The notes beneath the pieces are model-generated. The model was given only the letters and a program-made list of their open reading frames with translations. It was not told the DNA's origin and searched no databases. Of a stretch of DNA of 64,000 nucleotides, positions 36,301 to 49,100 are shown one piece after another. The position numbers and the translations under genes are program-made. Each line of letters starts with the position of its first letter. Position 1 is the first letter of the stretch. This DNA comes from Boswellia sacra (lineage: Eukaryota; Streptophyta; Magnoliopsida; Sapindales; Burseraceae): the NCBI GenBank assembly GCA_013180625.2, contig SNVD02013892.1:1-64000 (forward strand), read 5' to 3'.

Positions 36301-39300
36301 CCCAAGTTCGAGGGGTATGACACTATTCTTGTAGTAGTGGATCGTCTAAGCAAATTTGGTCATTTTCTACCTCTTAAACACCCTTTTACTGCCCAGTCAG
36401 TTGCTAATTTGTTCATTAGGGAGGTGGTGAGGCTTCATGGTATACTCCGTTCTATAATTATGGATAGGGACCGTATATTCCTTAGTTTGTTTTGGAAGGA
36501 GTTGTTCAAAATGCATGGAACAGCACTCAATAGAAGTACTGCTTATCGCCCTCAATCCGATGGACAGTCCGAGGTGGTTAATAGGTGTTTAGAGACATAT
36601 TTGAGATGCTTTGTGGCAGACAAACCGAAACAGTGGACAAAATGGCTTCCTTGGGCAGAATTTTGGTATAACACAACCTACCATATTTCCGCCAAGTCCA
36701 CCCCCTTTAAACTGCTGTATGGATGTGATCCACCTCCATTAGTCCGCTTCAATCATGGTTCTACTGCTGTTAATTCTGTAGAACAGCTGCTGGAGGAACG
36801 GGATGCCATATTAGATGAACTAAAACATAAACTCCAGGTTGCTCAAGAGAGGATGAAGAAAACAACAAATAGCAAACGCAGGGATGTCCAATTTCAGGTG
36901 CGGGATTGGGTTTATTTGAAACTACAGCCCTATAGCCAAAAATCTATGGCTTGACGACGGAATGAAAAGCTTAGCCCTCGTTTCTATGGACCTTTCCTAG
37001 TGGAATCTAAGATTGGACAGGTTGCCTATAAACTTAAATTACCCACAAACTCATCCTTACACCCTGTCTTTCATGTTTCTCAATTGAGAAAGGCAGTGGG
37101 ATCTTTTCCTATGTCTCCCCTTATTCCCCCACAGCTTACTAAGGACATGGAGTTGATGGCAGAACCAGAAACGGTCAAGGGCTTTCGCCAATCTAGAGAC
37201 AGTCTTGGCACTAATTTTGAAGTACTCATTAAGTGGAAAGGTCTACCCGATTTTGAAGCAACTTGGGAGAACTTTGAACTGTTGAAGAACCAGTTTCCTG
37301 ACTTCCACTTTGAGGACAAAGTGGATGTTTGGGCGGGGGGTAATGATAGGTTCATGTCTAGACCTCCAATTAAGTTCACTTATTCTAGGCGCAAGTGAAT
37401 TTCGATTAGGCGCTTGCTTTTTTTTCCTTTTGCTTCTTTTTGTTGTTAAGTTTGCTATGCTGATAATAAGGTTTGGGGACTGGGAGTTAGTTATTTTGTT
37501 GCTGAGCTGGAAAGGCTGCTGAGTTGGAAAGGAGGGGTAGTTAGTTAGAGACTATTAAGGGAAAGAGAGAGAGAGAGAGAAGGCAGAGAGGAATTCTGTT
37601 AGAATTGTGTTCTGGGGAGAGCTGGCCTCGAAAGTCTGCTGCCTCACTCTACTGTTATCTCTAATTTTCTGAAATATTGAAAGTGGATTTCCAGTACCCT
37701 GTCTACTCAAGATGGCACTATTCTAATTTTCTCTTCTACTTTCATGCTCTGGTTTGCTAATTGTGCTGTGTGTGAACTAGAACCTAACAACTCTTCAGGA
37801 ATATGATGAGAATGTTTTACAATTTTATTAGTAATGCAAATTCCTGAGCTTTTTGCATTTATTTTCATGATTTACAAATCTTAAATTCTTCCAAAGCAAT
37901 TATGTCTCTACGAAATTTAGAAATGACATGAATGTAACATCTCAATTTCTAGTAAATGCATGTCTTTTTTAAGTTTTCTGGTCTATAATTTTGTTTTATA
38001 TTTTATTTATGTATTTGTTTTCATAGATTCTCTCATCTTTCATGGGAAAGGTCGAGTGGATATGGTATTGTATTAGAAATTTTGTATTTTTATATTTGTC
38101 TTATTGATGCAGGAAGATGGTGTTGACTTGGTAAGCATTATCAAGGGTGCATATTTCTATCGTCGTGGAAAGTACCTCAACTACGTTTCAGATTACGTGC
38201 CATTAACCGCTTCTGAATTGAATAGAATACATACAATAGACAGGTAGGTTTTATTCTCCTGGAACATGACAAATGTAGGTAAACTTTTTTAGCAATTACA
38301 TAGGGTAATGTAATGTTAATTAAGAACGGACTGCAATCCTGTTGTTCACATTATGTAAACAATGCTCTGTGTAGGATTGGAAATTACACTTGCTATTGGA
38401 CAGCTATCCAATCGGTTCCCATTATGTAAATGATGCTCTGTATAGGCTTGGAAGTTTCACTAGCTATTTTCATTCTAATAGTTTTTCTATTAAATTGCTT
38501 TGTAATTGAGTGGAGTTTATTTTGAAAATGATTATTGCAAATTATGATATTTTCAGTTTGATCAAGTATTTTACCTCCCCTGTGATGCTCTCCACTTCTG
38601 AGAACGGGAAGATTGTGAGGGGAATGGGGGGCATTCCTTCTGAGGGACCAGTCTTGTTAGTTGGCTATCACATGTTACTGGGAATGGAATTAATTCCTAT
38701 GATCTATCAATTATTTACTGAAAAAAAAATAAGTTTGCGAGGAATAGCACACCCATTTCTGTTTACAAAGTTGAGAGATGGAAATTTCCATTATATACCA
38801 CCATTTGATGCAATCACGACAACAGGTGCAGTTCCTGTTTCAGCAAATAACTTTTATGAACTTCTATCATCAAAGTCTTATATGCTATTGTATCCGGGAG
38901 GCATCCGTGAGGCTCTTCATCGAAAGGTAAAATTCTTATTGGCTTTATACACTTTGACAAACGCTTAAAAAATTTGAAAGCAAATTCAATATTCACTTTC
39001 TTCAGTGTTGAAGTCACAATTTAGATTGAAAGTTTAGACCAGCATCAATTTTATCTTTCTTGTATTCTATTCTCCTGTTAACGTCATTTAAGAAAACTTA
39101 ATGGTTAAAGGGTAGCCTAATTCCTTCTGCAAATATTATGGTAAAATCTTTGAAAGGAGGTTTTGTTCAATGTTTCCCATTTAAGATGGGCAAAAGGACA
39201 TTCTAAAATGAATCATTGCTGATGACATTTACCTTTAAAAGCACCACGCTAGTCAATTTGATGATGTGCTTGTTTTCTACTCTTGCCTCAAGTTAGATGT

Positions 39301-40959
39301 AGACTATAATTCATGTAGAAGCAAGCAAATCCTTTGTTTGAGAATCCTAAATTGATGTTTGAATGTGTGCATATATATAAGATTTATATGGCAACAAAGT
39401 GGACTTAAGAGTATAAAACTTTAGAATAGTTAATGTTATTCAAACTCTCCATGCTTTTCAGGGTGAGGAATACAAGTTATTTTGGCCAGACCAAACAGAA
39501 TTTATCAGAATGGCCGCTAGATTTGGAGCCAAAATTATACCATTTGGTGTTGTTGGAGAAGATGATGTTGCTGAAGTAAGCCCAAAAAGGTTCAGATGTT
39601 TTGTTCTTGTTATTGTCAACCTTGAGAATTATTTGTTTCCATCATCAAACTACATTTTATGTCCAAGTAAGAAGCACTAAGAGTTCATTTCATCTTTTGT
39701 GGGATAAATGTATCCTGATTTAACCTACACACTCTTTTGAATGGTACTTTTGAGACTACTGATTCTTAAGCAATTTAAAGAAGAGCTTCCAGATAGGGCT
39801 TTCTATTACTTAAAAAATGTCATATATGGGAGTTCTTCTCCCCACTGTTAAATGATTAGAGGTATATCCTTTTGTAAGAATCGTACTCGTGTCAGAAAAA
39901 GGTAGACATTGAGATAGGTTTGCAAGTTATTCTGGGAAATGCTTCCGCTGGGCTGAGTTCACATTCAGGTGTGAATATATGTTCGGGAAGTGTATTATGT
40001 ATGGCTGCGTTTGAATAGCGAGTGGATGTGATTGTGTATTGGTCATCCTGTCTAGAATCCATATTTTAGGTTTCAACTTTCTCAAATGAAAAACTGATAA
40101 CTGATCACATGTTTATTGTGGTTCAGTTACTTCTGGACTATGATGATCAAATGAAGATTCCTTTTCTGAAGTCTGGAATAAAAGAACTGACAAACGCAGT
40201 TGAGAATATAAGGTACTCTAGTTATCCTTTTCTTCAATCATCTTTACCTCCATAATTAGGTTCATGTCAATCATGAGTTCTCTAATTGATTTTGTCTTAA
40301 ACTTTTGATAATAGGGTTGATGGAAAGGGAGAGGTTGCCAACCAAGATATACACTTTCCCATATTTCTGCCAAAATTTCCTGGTCGGTTTTATTACTATT
40401 TCGGAAAACCAATTAAAACAGAAGGTATGCCATTGGATGCAAAGAATCTCCTTTAAGTAATAACCTATTTTATGTAATCTGGTTTGGCTAAACCAATGAA
40501 AGTTATTTCTATCATTAAACTTACTAATTTCTTTCACTGCCGAACAAAAGGTTAGACTTGCCACTCCAAATTTGTCATTTTAATTCCAAATTCGTCCTTT
40601 CAACAATTTGAAATGGACCCTTCCTCCACCGATCTTAGTAATAGCTTGGACTAGATATGAGACTCTTGTACAACAGGAGACTTTCAGTTCTCTTGGTATT
40701 CATCATCTTTTATGCCACGTCATGACCATGTCATTCATTAATTTTTGTAATTTTATTATGATTTATAGGGAGATATCAGGAATTAAGAGACAAAGAGAAG
40801 TGTCGTGAATTTTACTTGCAAGTTCAGTCGGAAGTTGAGAAATGCATTGCTTATTTGAAGGAGAAAAGGGAAACTGATCCGTATAGGAATATATTGCACC
40901 GGCTTGTGTACCGTGCCACTTATGGCTTTTCATCAGAAGTTCCCACGTTTGATTTTTAA
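27388..40959 (+). CDS. PES: Phytyl ester synthase / diacylglycerol acyltransferase-like protein, copy 1
   Basis: Exons 27388-27652, 27900-27951, 28389-28444, 28642-28800, 29106-29213, 30606-30712, 31126-31247, 31866-31974, 38113-38243, 38557-38926, 39462-39575, 40127-40212, 40315-40424, 40769-40959: 659 aa, no stops. The family (Arabidopsis PES1/PES2) esterifies phytol and fatty acids and makes triacylglycerol at plastoglobules during chlorophyll breakdown. N-terminal alpha/beta-hydrolase half: GESLG with Ser152, Asp293 (GRDQ), His322 (GHF). C-terminal acyltransferase half: GYHMLLGME (His408), [11 protein letters not shown] at 483-493, FGKPI. The first residues are basic and Ser/Thr-rich, fitting a plastid transit peptide. 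Intron 8 (31975-38112) holds a complete chromovirus in sense orientation. The acceptor of exon 6 was chosen at 30604-30605 by paralog alignment; one 36 bp upstream is also possible. Confidence 0.87.
27983..28243. mobile_element. hAT-like MITE candidate in intron 2
   Basis: Left edge GGTGTGTTTGGGGGC and right edge AAAAGCATTCCCAAATTC are imperfect inverted repeats of the kind seen in many plant hAT MITEs; the interior repeats AAGTGCTTTT and AAGCACTT-type words in both orientations. I could not find a clear 8-bp target duplication. Confidence 0.45.
32362..32822 (+). repeat. 5' LTR of element A
   Basis: 461 bp, directly followed by TTT and the primer site. Contains a (GA)n tract at about 32571-32608. 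Confidence 0.9.
32851..37398 (+). pseudogene. gag-pol of element A with multiple premature stops
   Basis: One reading frame can be followed with stops at 32908, 33337, 34685, 34790, 35024, 35767, 36013, 36091 and 36952 and at least one frameshift near 33895. Recognised: coiled gag start ([18 protein letters not shown]), gag core ([23 protein letters not shown]), a zinc knuckle of exact CX2CX4HX4C form at 33814-33860, protease ([11 protein letters not shown], with the catalytic DSGA/DTGA changed to DPGE), RT with FLDDILVYS at 35080, RNase H ([11 protein letters not shown]), integrase ([36 protein letters not shown]) and chromodomain ([16 protein letters not shown]) at about 37225-37280. The frame ends at 37398, inside the 3' LTR. 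Confidence 0.88.
37344..37789 (+). repeat. 3' LTR of element A, overlapping the end of pol
   Basis: 446 bp. The first 55 bp encode the last 17-18 residues of pol (ending [12 protein letters not shown]) before the TGA at 37396-37398. Confidence 0.9.
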
Positions 40960-41478
40960 TTGTCCTCTCCATTGAGAACTTCCCTTGAGAGAAGCCGAAC
41001 ACATTAGTTATCATGTGTGCTCAGCCTCATTATTAGTAGGATTTTCATTGACCGGCAAAGGAAAAGTTCCGAAATTCTAACTATATGTAGGTCATCAACC
41101 TGTGGTCAAAGGGGATTATTTTTCCAGTCATTTGTACATGACTTGTTCTATAATGTCTTGGATTGTCGACAATCGTGCCAGTATCATATTGGAAATGTTG
41201 TTTTTCTGTTTGTTTGTTCTTTTTTTTTTTAATCGATTCTTTAATTTGTTGTCTGCAAGGGCTTCTTGTTCCTTAATTATGATATAGGGATTTCTCTAAT
41301 AATCTAACAATCTAACTGAATCCTTTCCACAGGACAATTTGAATAGAAATACGACCTAGTAATAGTTTGAATGTAATCAGGTGAAAGCTCCAATCTTTTT
41401 GCTTCTTCCACCGAAAGTTCACCGACTTGTCACAAAAGGTATCAATAGCTTTTAGGCTTTAAGCAAATAGAAACTTAG

Positions 41479-42328
41479 GTGGTGTTTGTTTCAATCATTT
41501 AACATTTTTTAGATTTAAACACTTTTTAAATCTTAATTTACACTACTTAATAGGATACTTATTTGTTTTGTTAGATACCATTTAAAAAAAGTAGTAAGAG
41601 AATATTTTACTTTTAATGTAATTTTTTTTATCCTTATTAAAATATAAAAATATTTCTATTTTTATTTATACAATCCTTTAAACATTAAATAGTTAATAAA
41701 ATTAAATCAAAATTTTTTTCATTTAAATAAAATTCTATCAAATATAGTGTCCATTTTAAAACTCGCTATTTATAATGATATTAAATTTTTCAATAGTTAT
41801 TATTCAATATATTATTGGCTAATTAATTTGAAATATTAATAGAAATAAATGACAGTTTATTAATTATAAAAAATATTTATCATATTTTTAATATGGTAAT
41901 TATAAATATAGTAATAAATAATATGACAATTTAATAATAAATACTAAAACAATAACAAATATACTGAAAATTGTACTTTTAATAAATTAAAATAACATTC
42001 ATAAATAAAAATTTGATAAAATTTATATTATTTTAATATATAGAAATATTTGTGGAATAAAATTTTTAACACCTCATTTAAACAATATAGATTAAAAAAT
42101 TTGATAAAATTTATATTATTTTAATATGTAGGGATATTTATAGAATAAAAGTTTTAAAACCTCATTTAGACAATAGTAATTAGAAAAAATGATAAATTTT
42201 CATTTTTTTAATTAAGTGATTTATCACTTAAAATAAGTGCTAAATAGCAAAAAAAGAACAAAAATTTTAAGATTGAAATCTAAACACTTGAAGTGTTAAG
42301 TGATAAGTGAAATAAAATAAACTGCTCC
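41479..42328. mobile_element. Possible degenerate MITE
   Basis: Left edge GTGGTGTTTGTTTCAATC...TTAGATTTAAACACTT and the reverse complement of the right edge share GTTT, CACTTAACA-like and TTAGATTT...AATCTTAA blocks. The interior also has a repeated ATAAAATTTATATTATTTTA block (42013 and 42108). No clean target duplication. Confidence 0.35.
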
Positions 42329-43054
42329 TTATTCTATTCTAATATTATTGTCTAGAAGAAATTACTATTACAAACCTTTCTGATTTTTTTTTGTAAGTAA
42401 ATTCTTCATGTTCTGTTGAGTTATATCAGAAGAAAATTAAAAAAGAAAAATCAAGAGATTTATTTTAATATATTAAGGTTTAGCAAGGTTCATAAATGAT
42501 TTAAAGCAGTTGCTTGAATTCTGACATTTTAACATTAATTATAATATTCCAAAGACTTTATAAGGAGATTGCTATTTTTTTTTATAATAATTTCTTTATT
42601 TAAATCTTCACGTTTGAATGTGATGGATGATAACATTTTGATCGGTACAGAGATCCATATTTTATGATGTATAATTCAAAACTTCTCTTTTGGTACTTAA
42701 CATGTGTTGCGCCCTAACGTGTTCCTGTAAATAATTACGTTTTACACGTTTTTTTTTATTTCACGCAATCAAGAAAAGTCCAAACAGATGGAAGGACTCA
42801 AGCCTCGAAGGGGGGGAATCACCAAACGCAAAATCGTCGTGAACTTAAAATATTTACACCTACATAGTCCGACCACGCCACACTTCACTTTCTGCCCATG
42901 TTGCTGAATCACTACATAATGCCTCCACTCACCAATCTTCACTCCTTCGATATATTAATTTTATTTTATTTTCATTTGAATATAATATCTCCATATAAAT
43001 GCCATATTATTTTATTATTACTTCTGTATCAAAATCTGCGTATTAATATAATTG

Positions 43055-43060
43055 TATAAA
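43055..43060 (+). promoter_or_regulatory. Probable TATA box of PES-like copy 2
   Basis: TATAAA in AATTGTATAAATCTC, about 75 bp before the ATG at 43135, a usual spacing. Inferred only. Confidence 0.5.
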
Positions 43061-43134
43061 TCTCTTTCAAGACCGCCAAAGCACAACAGCAAATAATAAT
43101 AGAAGAGAGAGCGTGTATATTCTCCTCGTTCCCC

Positions 43135-46100
43135 ATGGCGGTGGCGATGGCGATGGCCGGCACTTGTCTTTTCGCAGCCGATTTATCGTCGACATTTCGT
43201 CGGGACATGACGCCAGCGTCAAGGAAGCGGAACCGGAGTCCGATTATGAAGAAGCGTCTAGCCGCGTCCACAGAGCAGACTTCAGGTGCGAGCGAGACAT
43301 TGGAAACCAAAACGACGTCGACGAGGCGGAGGAGGAGTTTTGCGGAGATGAAGAGCGGCGCCGGCGAAGAAGCTGAGAGAATACGGAGATCAGTTAACGT
43401 GAAAGAATCGGAGGAGCTGGAAGACCGTAACGGTAACAGAAAGAGCTTGAAAGATTACTTTGACGAGGCAAAAGATATGATCCGCCCGGACGGTGGTCCG
43501 CCCCGCTGGTTCTCGCCACTCGAGTGCGGGTCCCGTGCTCCTGGTTCGCCCCTCCTCCTCTTTTTGCCAGGTTTGTCTTTTGTGTTCTTTGACTTTTCAG
43601 CGGTAGCGTCATTTCTGGACCTTAGACTTTCCTCTTTTGAATTATCACTGTGCAAATGATTGCCTCTTTGATGATTGATCAATCACAGTGAAAAAAGTAT
43701 CATCTTTACTGACGCTGTTACTGATAATAATCGTGTGGCACTTCGTACTCCTACCCCACGTGATTTTGGTAATAAAATCACTGGTCTATCCGTCGTACGT
43801 ACAATTAGTTATATGGATAGCGTTTATCTATATATTATTTATATAAATTTATCGATTTAATTTAATATTATTTATTTATATAATTTTTTTTAAATTAATA
43901 AAATATATTCTTAATTATTTATTTATAAAATTTAATGATTAAAATATTAATAAATTATAATATTAAAAATATATATTTTTTTAATTTTAATTATTAAATT
44001 TTATAAGATCAATAGTGATAATTGTTTAAAAAATCTTTTTCTATTACATAATTATTTTATCATTCATCTTAATTAGTATCGTAGATTTATTTATTCAATT
44101 ATATTATATTATTTCTAATAAATTTATAAAATAAAATAAAATAATATTATTTTGACCTTTTTATATTTTTATTTTTACATTGTATTGAATTTTTTTAAAT
44201 ATTAAAGTTTCACTAAAAGTACATCTCACGACTCAAATTTTGGATTGTATCTTAATATTTTAAAATTATTATTTAAATTTTGGAAACAGTTCTTTTAAAA
44301 TGATGTGTACTCAAGATGTATTGAATATATAATGGGTTAATCACACAGACGCCCTTTTGATTTTGACTTAATTTCATCCATATTCACTGTTTGTCATTTT
44401 TCATCATCGGATACTCCAGAAATTTTTAAAATTCATCATGGAGACCCTTTCCGTCAGATTTTCCATTAAGTACTTGTAATTATGTTGAATATTGAGGGGT
44501 ATAATAGTCATTTAATAATGTACAGTAATTTTGAAATTTAAGAACGCCAAATCTACTTCTCCTTCGATCGTTCAAGGAACCCCAGCCGCCCCCGGCTCCA
44601 CCTCCAGGGCAGTCTCTCTTCCATGGTTCCACCCACCGTCGCGGCGTCGCATGCTTCACTTCTAGCCACCTCCGGCTTCACTTCAGCACTTTCTGGCAGT
44701 CCTTCACGCATCCAACGTCTCTCGTGCTTAGTCGCTCACGATGGTCTGCACTCGTCAAGGTCCCCTCTACTCTTCATCCGCTTGCAGAAATTGATTGGAG
44801 CCCTCACCCTCACCTTGCCTCTCAATTTCTCTCCTCTCATCTCGCTCTTCTCTTCAATTTGTACCATCACAAATGAGCCCAGATTGGTAGTGGCATCGAT
44901 TTGTTGTGTTAATGGTAGAGGTGACTGGTAGAAACTCATGGTGGGTATGGGTGTTATGGCGGCTTTGGCTTGAAGGGGTTCTCGATGGTGGTGGTGCATT
45001 GGATTCTCTCTCTATTTTTTTTTTTTGGTTGGGTTAAGTGACTTATTATTTGATGGTTGAATGGTTTATTTCTCTGGTGGCGGATATGACTTGAATGGGT
45101 TTCTTTGTTTACTTTAAATTTTTTCTAGTTTATGCTTGTCTGCTAAGGAATGGTTGGTGACAATGTATTTCTGGATTTTTGGTATGGATGATGGAGAAGA
45201 CGAAGAAAAGAGAAAGCTAGATGGGGAGAAATTTTCTCAAAGGGCAATTTAGTAATTGTAATGGTTTTGAATAGAAAAGTGACATCATTTAATAGAAAAT
45301 CTGACGAAAGGGATCTTCATGATGAATTTTAAAAATGTTCGGGGTATCTGATGATGAAAAATGACAAACAGTGAATATGAATTAAATTAAGCCAAAACCA
45401 AGGGAGGTCTGTGTGATTAGCCCATGATAAACCTCCAATCAAGTTCACCTGGGCATGGCAAAGAAGGGAGACGGAAGGATGGATACGATAGAAGAAAAAG
45501 TTCAGGTGATGCAGAACGATATCGCCTCTATCAAGGAAGGGATGGCGAAGGTACAGTTCCTAGAACAGGGCATGGCAGCAATCCTGGAAAAGCTGGAGGC
45601 CATAACAGCGAAGGGCAAGGAGAACACTCACTACTCTGCATCGTCGACCAAACAGAAGTCGCCAATGGGAGGATCTGGAGGAGGATTACCTCCATACATT
45701 GCCGGAGCTGGTGGCAGCGACGAACCAGGGAGAGGAGAGATCCGAACCCGACGAGTCAAGATGCCGGCGTTTCAGGGAGGAGATCCCGATGAGTGGGTCT
45801 ATCAGGCTGAGCATTTCTTCGCACTAAATCGAATGAGTGCAGCGGAGAAGTTGATGGCAGTCGCTGTTTCCATGGAGGGAGAGGCTTTTGCATGGCACCA
45901 ATGGGAGGACTCGCGACGAGCCTTCCGATCGTGGGCGGAGCTGAAGGCTTTGCTACTCGAGCGATTCCGAGAAAGCCAAGAAGGGATCTTCGAGCGGTTT
46001 TTGGCTCTCCGGCAGGAAGCTACAGTCAGGGAGTACTACCGGCAGTTTGATTTGGTGTCGTTGATGGGGGAGTACAGTTGTACTAGTTTGTTTGGGTTGA

Positions 46101-49100
46101 GGCTCGCAGCCGGGGGAGGGGCCTGAACAGGCCCAGGGGTTGGACAGAAGAGGCCACAGGCCGAGCACAAAAACAATGCCCATGGGAGGACTTATAGAGG
46201 AGTTTCCAGTGACAGCGCAGAACACTTGAGAGCACAAAATTCAAACTGAAGAACCTGGGTTTCCAGTGACAGACGCAGAACACTTGATTCTGCATATTCA
46301 AACGAGAAGAACCTGGGCTTCCATGGTGGCAGAACTACAAGGTTGACAGAAAACATTGGGGGAAATCCATCAGGCTTCAAATTCCGGCAGTTGTCTGATG
46401 CAGAATTGCAGGCCAAGCGGGAAAAAAGACTGTGTTATCGCTGTAATGAAAAGTTCTCCCCTGGACATAGGTGTCGGCTCAAAAGAATTTCATGTCATGG
46501 TGGTCCAAGAGGAGGATGAATGTCAGCTGGTGGAGCAAGATGAGTTACTGGAGGAGAATGGAGGTAATAAGTCTAATCCTGAGATGGTTGAACTATCCAT
46601 GAATTCTGTAGTTGGTCTAATCTCTCTTAAAACAATGAAGCTGATGGGCAGGATCAGAGAAGAGGAAGTTGTTGTTTTAATCGACCTTGGAGCCACCCAT
46701 AATTTTATTTTCAGGGACCTGGTTAAGAAATTAGGATTGACAGTGGACAATACTGATAGTTATGGAGTACTGCTAGGTACCGGGAATCCAGTTAAGGGAG
46801 AAGGCATTTGTAAAGGGGTTGTTCTATCATTACAGGGAATACAAATCATGGAGGAATTTCTTCCTTTGGATCTTGGGGGTTCTGATGTTGTGTTAGGAAT
46901 GTTATGGCTAGAAACTTTGGGTGTAATTAAATTTGATTGCAAGGCTTTAAAATTGCAATTCAAGGTGGGGGGTGATAAGGTTCTGCTGCAAGGGGACCCT
47001 GGATTATGCAGATACTAGGTCAGGTTTAAAAGCTTTCTCAAGGCAGTGAGGGCAGGGGGTCAAGGAATGATGTTGGAACTGAGTGCCATCTCAGTATCCC
47101 CTAGTTGCCACAACCAGGACATTCCTAAGGAAGTGGAAGACCTGTTGGGCAGATTTCAATCTGTTTTTGAACTACCTACAGGGTTACCATCTAGCAAGGG
47201 GAAGGAAAATGCGATTATACTCAAACAAGGAAGTCAGCCCGTTAGTGTCCGGCCCTACCGTTACCCTCAGATACAAAAGGATGAGATTGAGAGATTGGTC
47301 CAGGAAATGCTGACTGCTGGTGTAATCCGAGCAATTAGCAGTCCATGCTCTAGCCCGGTTTTGTTGGTGAAGAAAAAAGATGGGAGTTGGAGATTTTGTG
47401 TTGACTACAGGGCATTGAATCAGGCAACAATACCAGATAAGTATCCTATGCCGATAATAGATGAGCTTCTATATGAATTGCATGGAGCTTGTGTTTTTTC
47501 TAAGTTAGATCTTAAGTCTGGTTACCACCAAATAAGGATTCGACCTGAGGATATTCTCAAAACAGCATTTCGGACACATAATGACCATTACGAGTTCATA
47601 GTAATGCCTTTCGGACTAACCAACGCCCCTCAACTTTCCAAGCTCTAATGAATGATATCTTTAGGGAATAATTAAGGAAATTTGTGTTGGTTTTTTTTGA
47701 TGATATATTGGTGTATAGCAGAAGCTTGGAAGACCATATACAGCATTTGACTATGGTGCTGCACACCCTTCAAGAACAGCAATTATTTGCTAACTTTAAA
47801 AAGTGTCTATTTGCTCAAAGAGAATTAGAGTATCTTGGCCATATAATCTCAGCAGATGGGATAGCAGTGGATGATTCAAAAATTGCAGTGATACTACAGT
47901 GGCCCACACCCAAAAACTTGAAGGAATTAAGAGGTTTCCTTGGGCTGACAGGATACTACAGAAAGTTTGTGGCAGGATATGGCAGTATAGCTTATCCTCT
48001 GACACAGTAACTTAAGAAGGACAACTTTGGTTGGAAGGAGGAAGAGGAAGGGGCTTTTAATAGACTAAAAAGGGCCATGACTGCAGTAACTGTACTGGCC
48101 ATTCCGGATTTTAGCCAACCTTTCATCATTGACACTAATGCATCAGGTGTAGGTGTTGGGGTTGTATTGATGCAAGGGAAGCGGCCTATAGCTTTCTATA
48201 GCCATATGCTTCCTCCAAGCAAGCGTTTAAAGTCAGTTTATGAAAGGGAATTAATGGCAATTGTGTTAGCAATTCAAAAATGGAGGCCTTACCTTCTAGG
48301 AAGGAAAGTCGTGGTTAGGACCGATCAATGCAGCCTGAAATACCTGCTGGAATAGAGACTGATCAGTGCTGATCACCAGAAATGGTTGTCTAAACTATTA
48401 GGATATGACTTTGAAATCCGCTACAATCTGGGATTAGAAAATAAAGTTGCGGATGCTCTATCTAGACACCCTGAATTTTCGGCCATTTCACTCTCTCCCA
48501 CTTTGAATTTTGAAGATATACAACAGCAAGTTAATGAGGATGACCAGTTGAGAAGCATTAAAGAGTCAATATTGGCTGGGGATTCCAATCAGGAAGGATA
48601 CACAATCATTCAAGGGCAGTTATTCTATAAAGGGCAGTTATTCCCAAGCTACTCAAGGAGTTTCATAACAGCCCCTTAGGAGGGCATTCGGGACTGCTTA
48701 AAACAACTCAGAGGCTGCGGAATGAATTTTACTAGACTGGCATGAAGACAGATATTAAAAAGTACGTGGAATCTTGCGAAATTTGCCAACAAAACAAATA
48801 CTTGGCCTTATCTCCAGCGGGTCTGCTACAACCCATTCAAATTCCCAGTCAAGTGTGGGAAGATTTAACCATGGATTTCATTGAGAGGTTACCTAAATCT
48901 GAGGGACATGACACTATCTTGGTAGTAGTGGATCGATTGAGTAAATATGGGCATTTTATAGCCCTTAAGCACCCTTTTAACGCAAAATCAGTGGCTGATC
49001 TTTTTATTAAGGAAGTGGTCAGGCTACATGGATTTCCTAGGTCCATAATTACTGATCGAGATCGAGTTTTTCTCAGCCTATGCTGGTCAGAACTCTTTAA

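Larger units (their letters stand above)
32362..37789 (+). mobile_element. Reina-like chromovirus (element A) in intron 8 of copy 1
   Basis: 5428 bp flanked by ACTCT at 32357-32361 and 37790-37794. LTRs 32362-32822 and 37344-37789 start TGATAGGTTCA and end CCTAACA. Primer site TGGTGTCAGAGC (32826-32837) is a one-base variant of the tRNA-Met type. Order is gag-PR-RT-RH-INT-chromodomain. It lies in the same direction as the host gene. The LTRs differ at roughly a dozen positions plus a 17-bp tandem duplication (37501-37530) and purine-repeat length changes. Lineage is judged from domain order, size and short LTRs; Galadriel is an alternative. Confidence 0.9.
40960..43134. other. Intergenic region between the two PES-like genes
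   Basis: Starts with the 3' UTR of copy 1 and ends with the promoter of copy 2. From about 41500 to 42600 it is very AT-rich with a MITE-like inverted-repeat stretch (41479-42328). No gene seen. Confidence 0.6.

Noticed and set aside
27388..40959. Copy 1 as a pseudogene because of the intronic retrotransposon
   Set aside because: All 14 exons keep frame and GT-AG sites, and the element lies wholly within intron 8.
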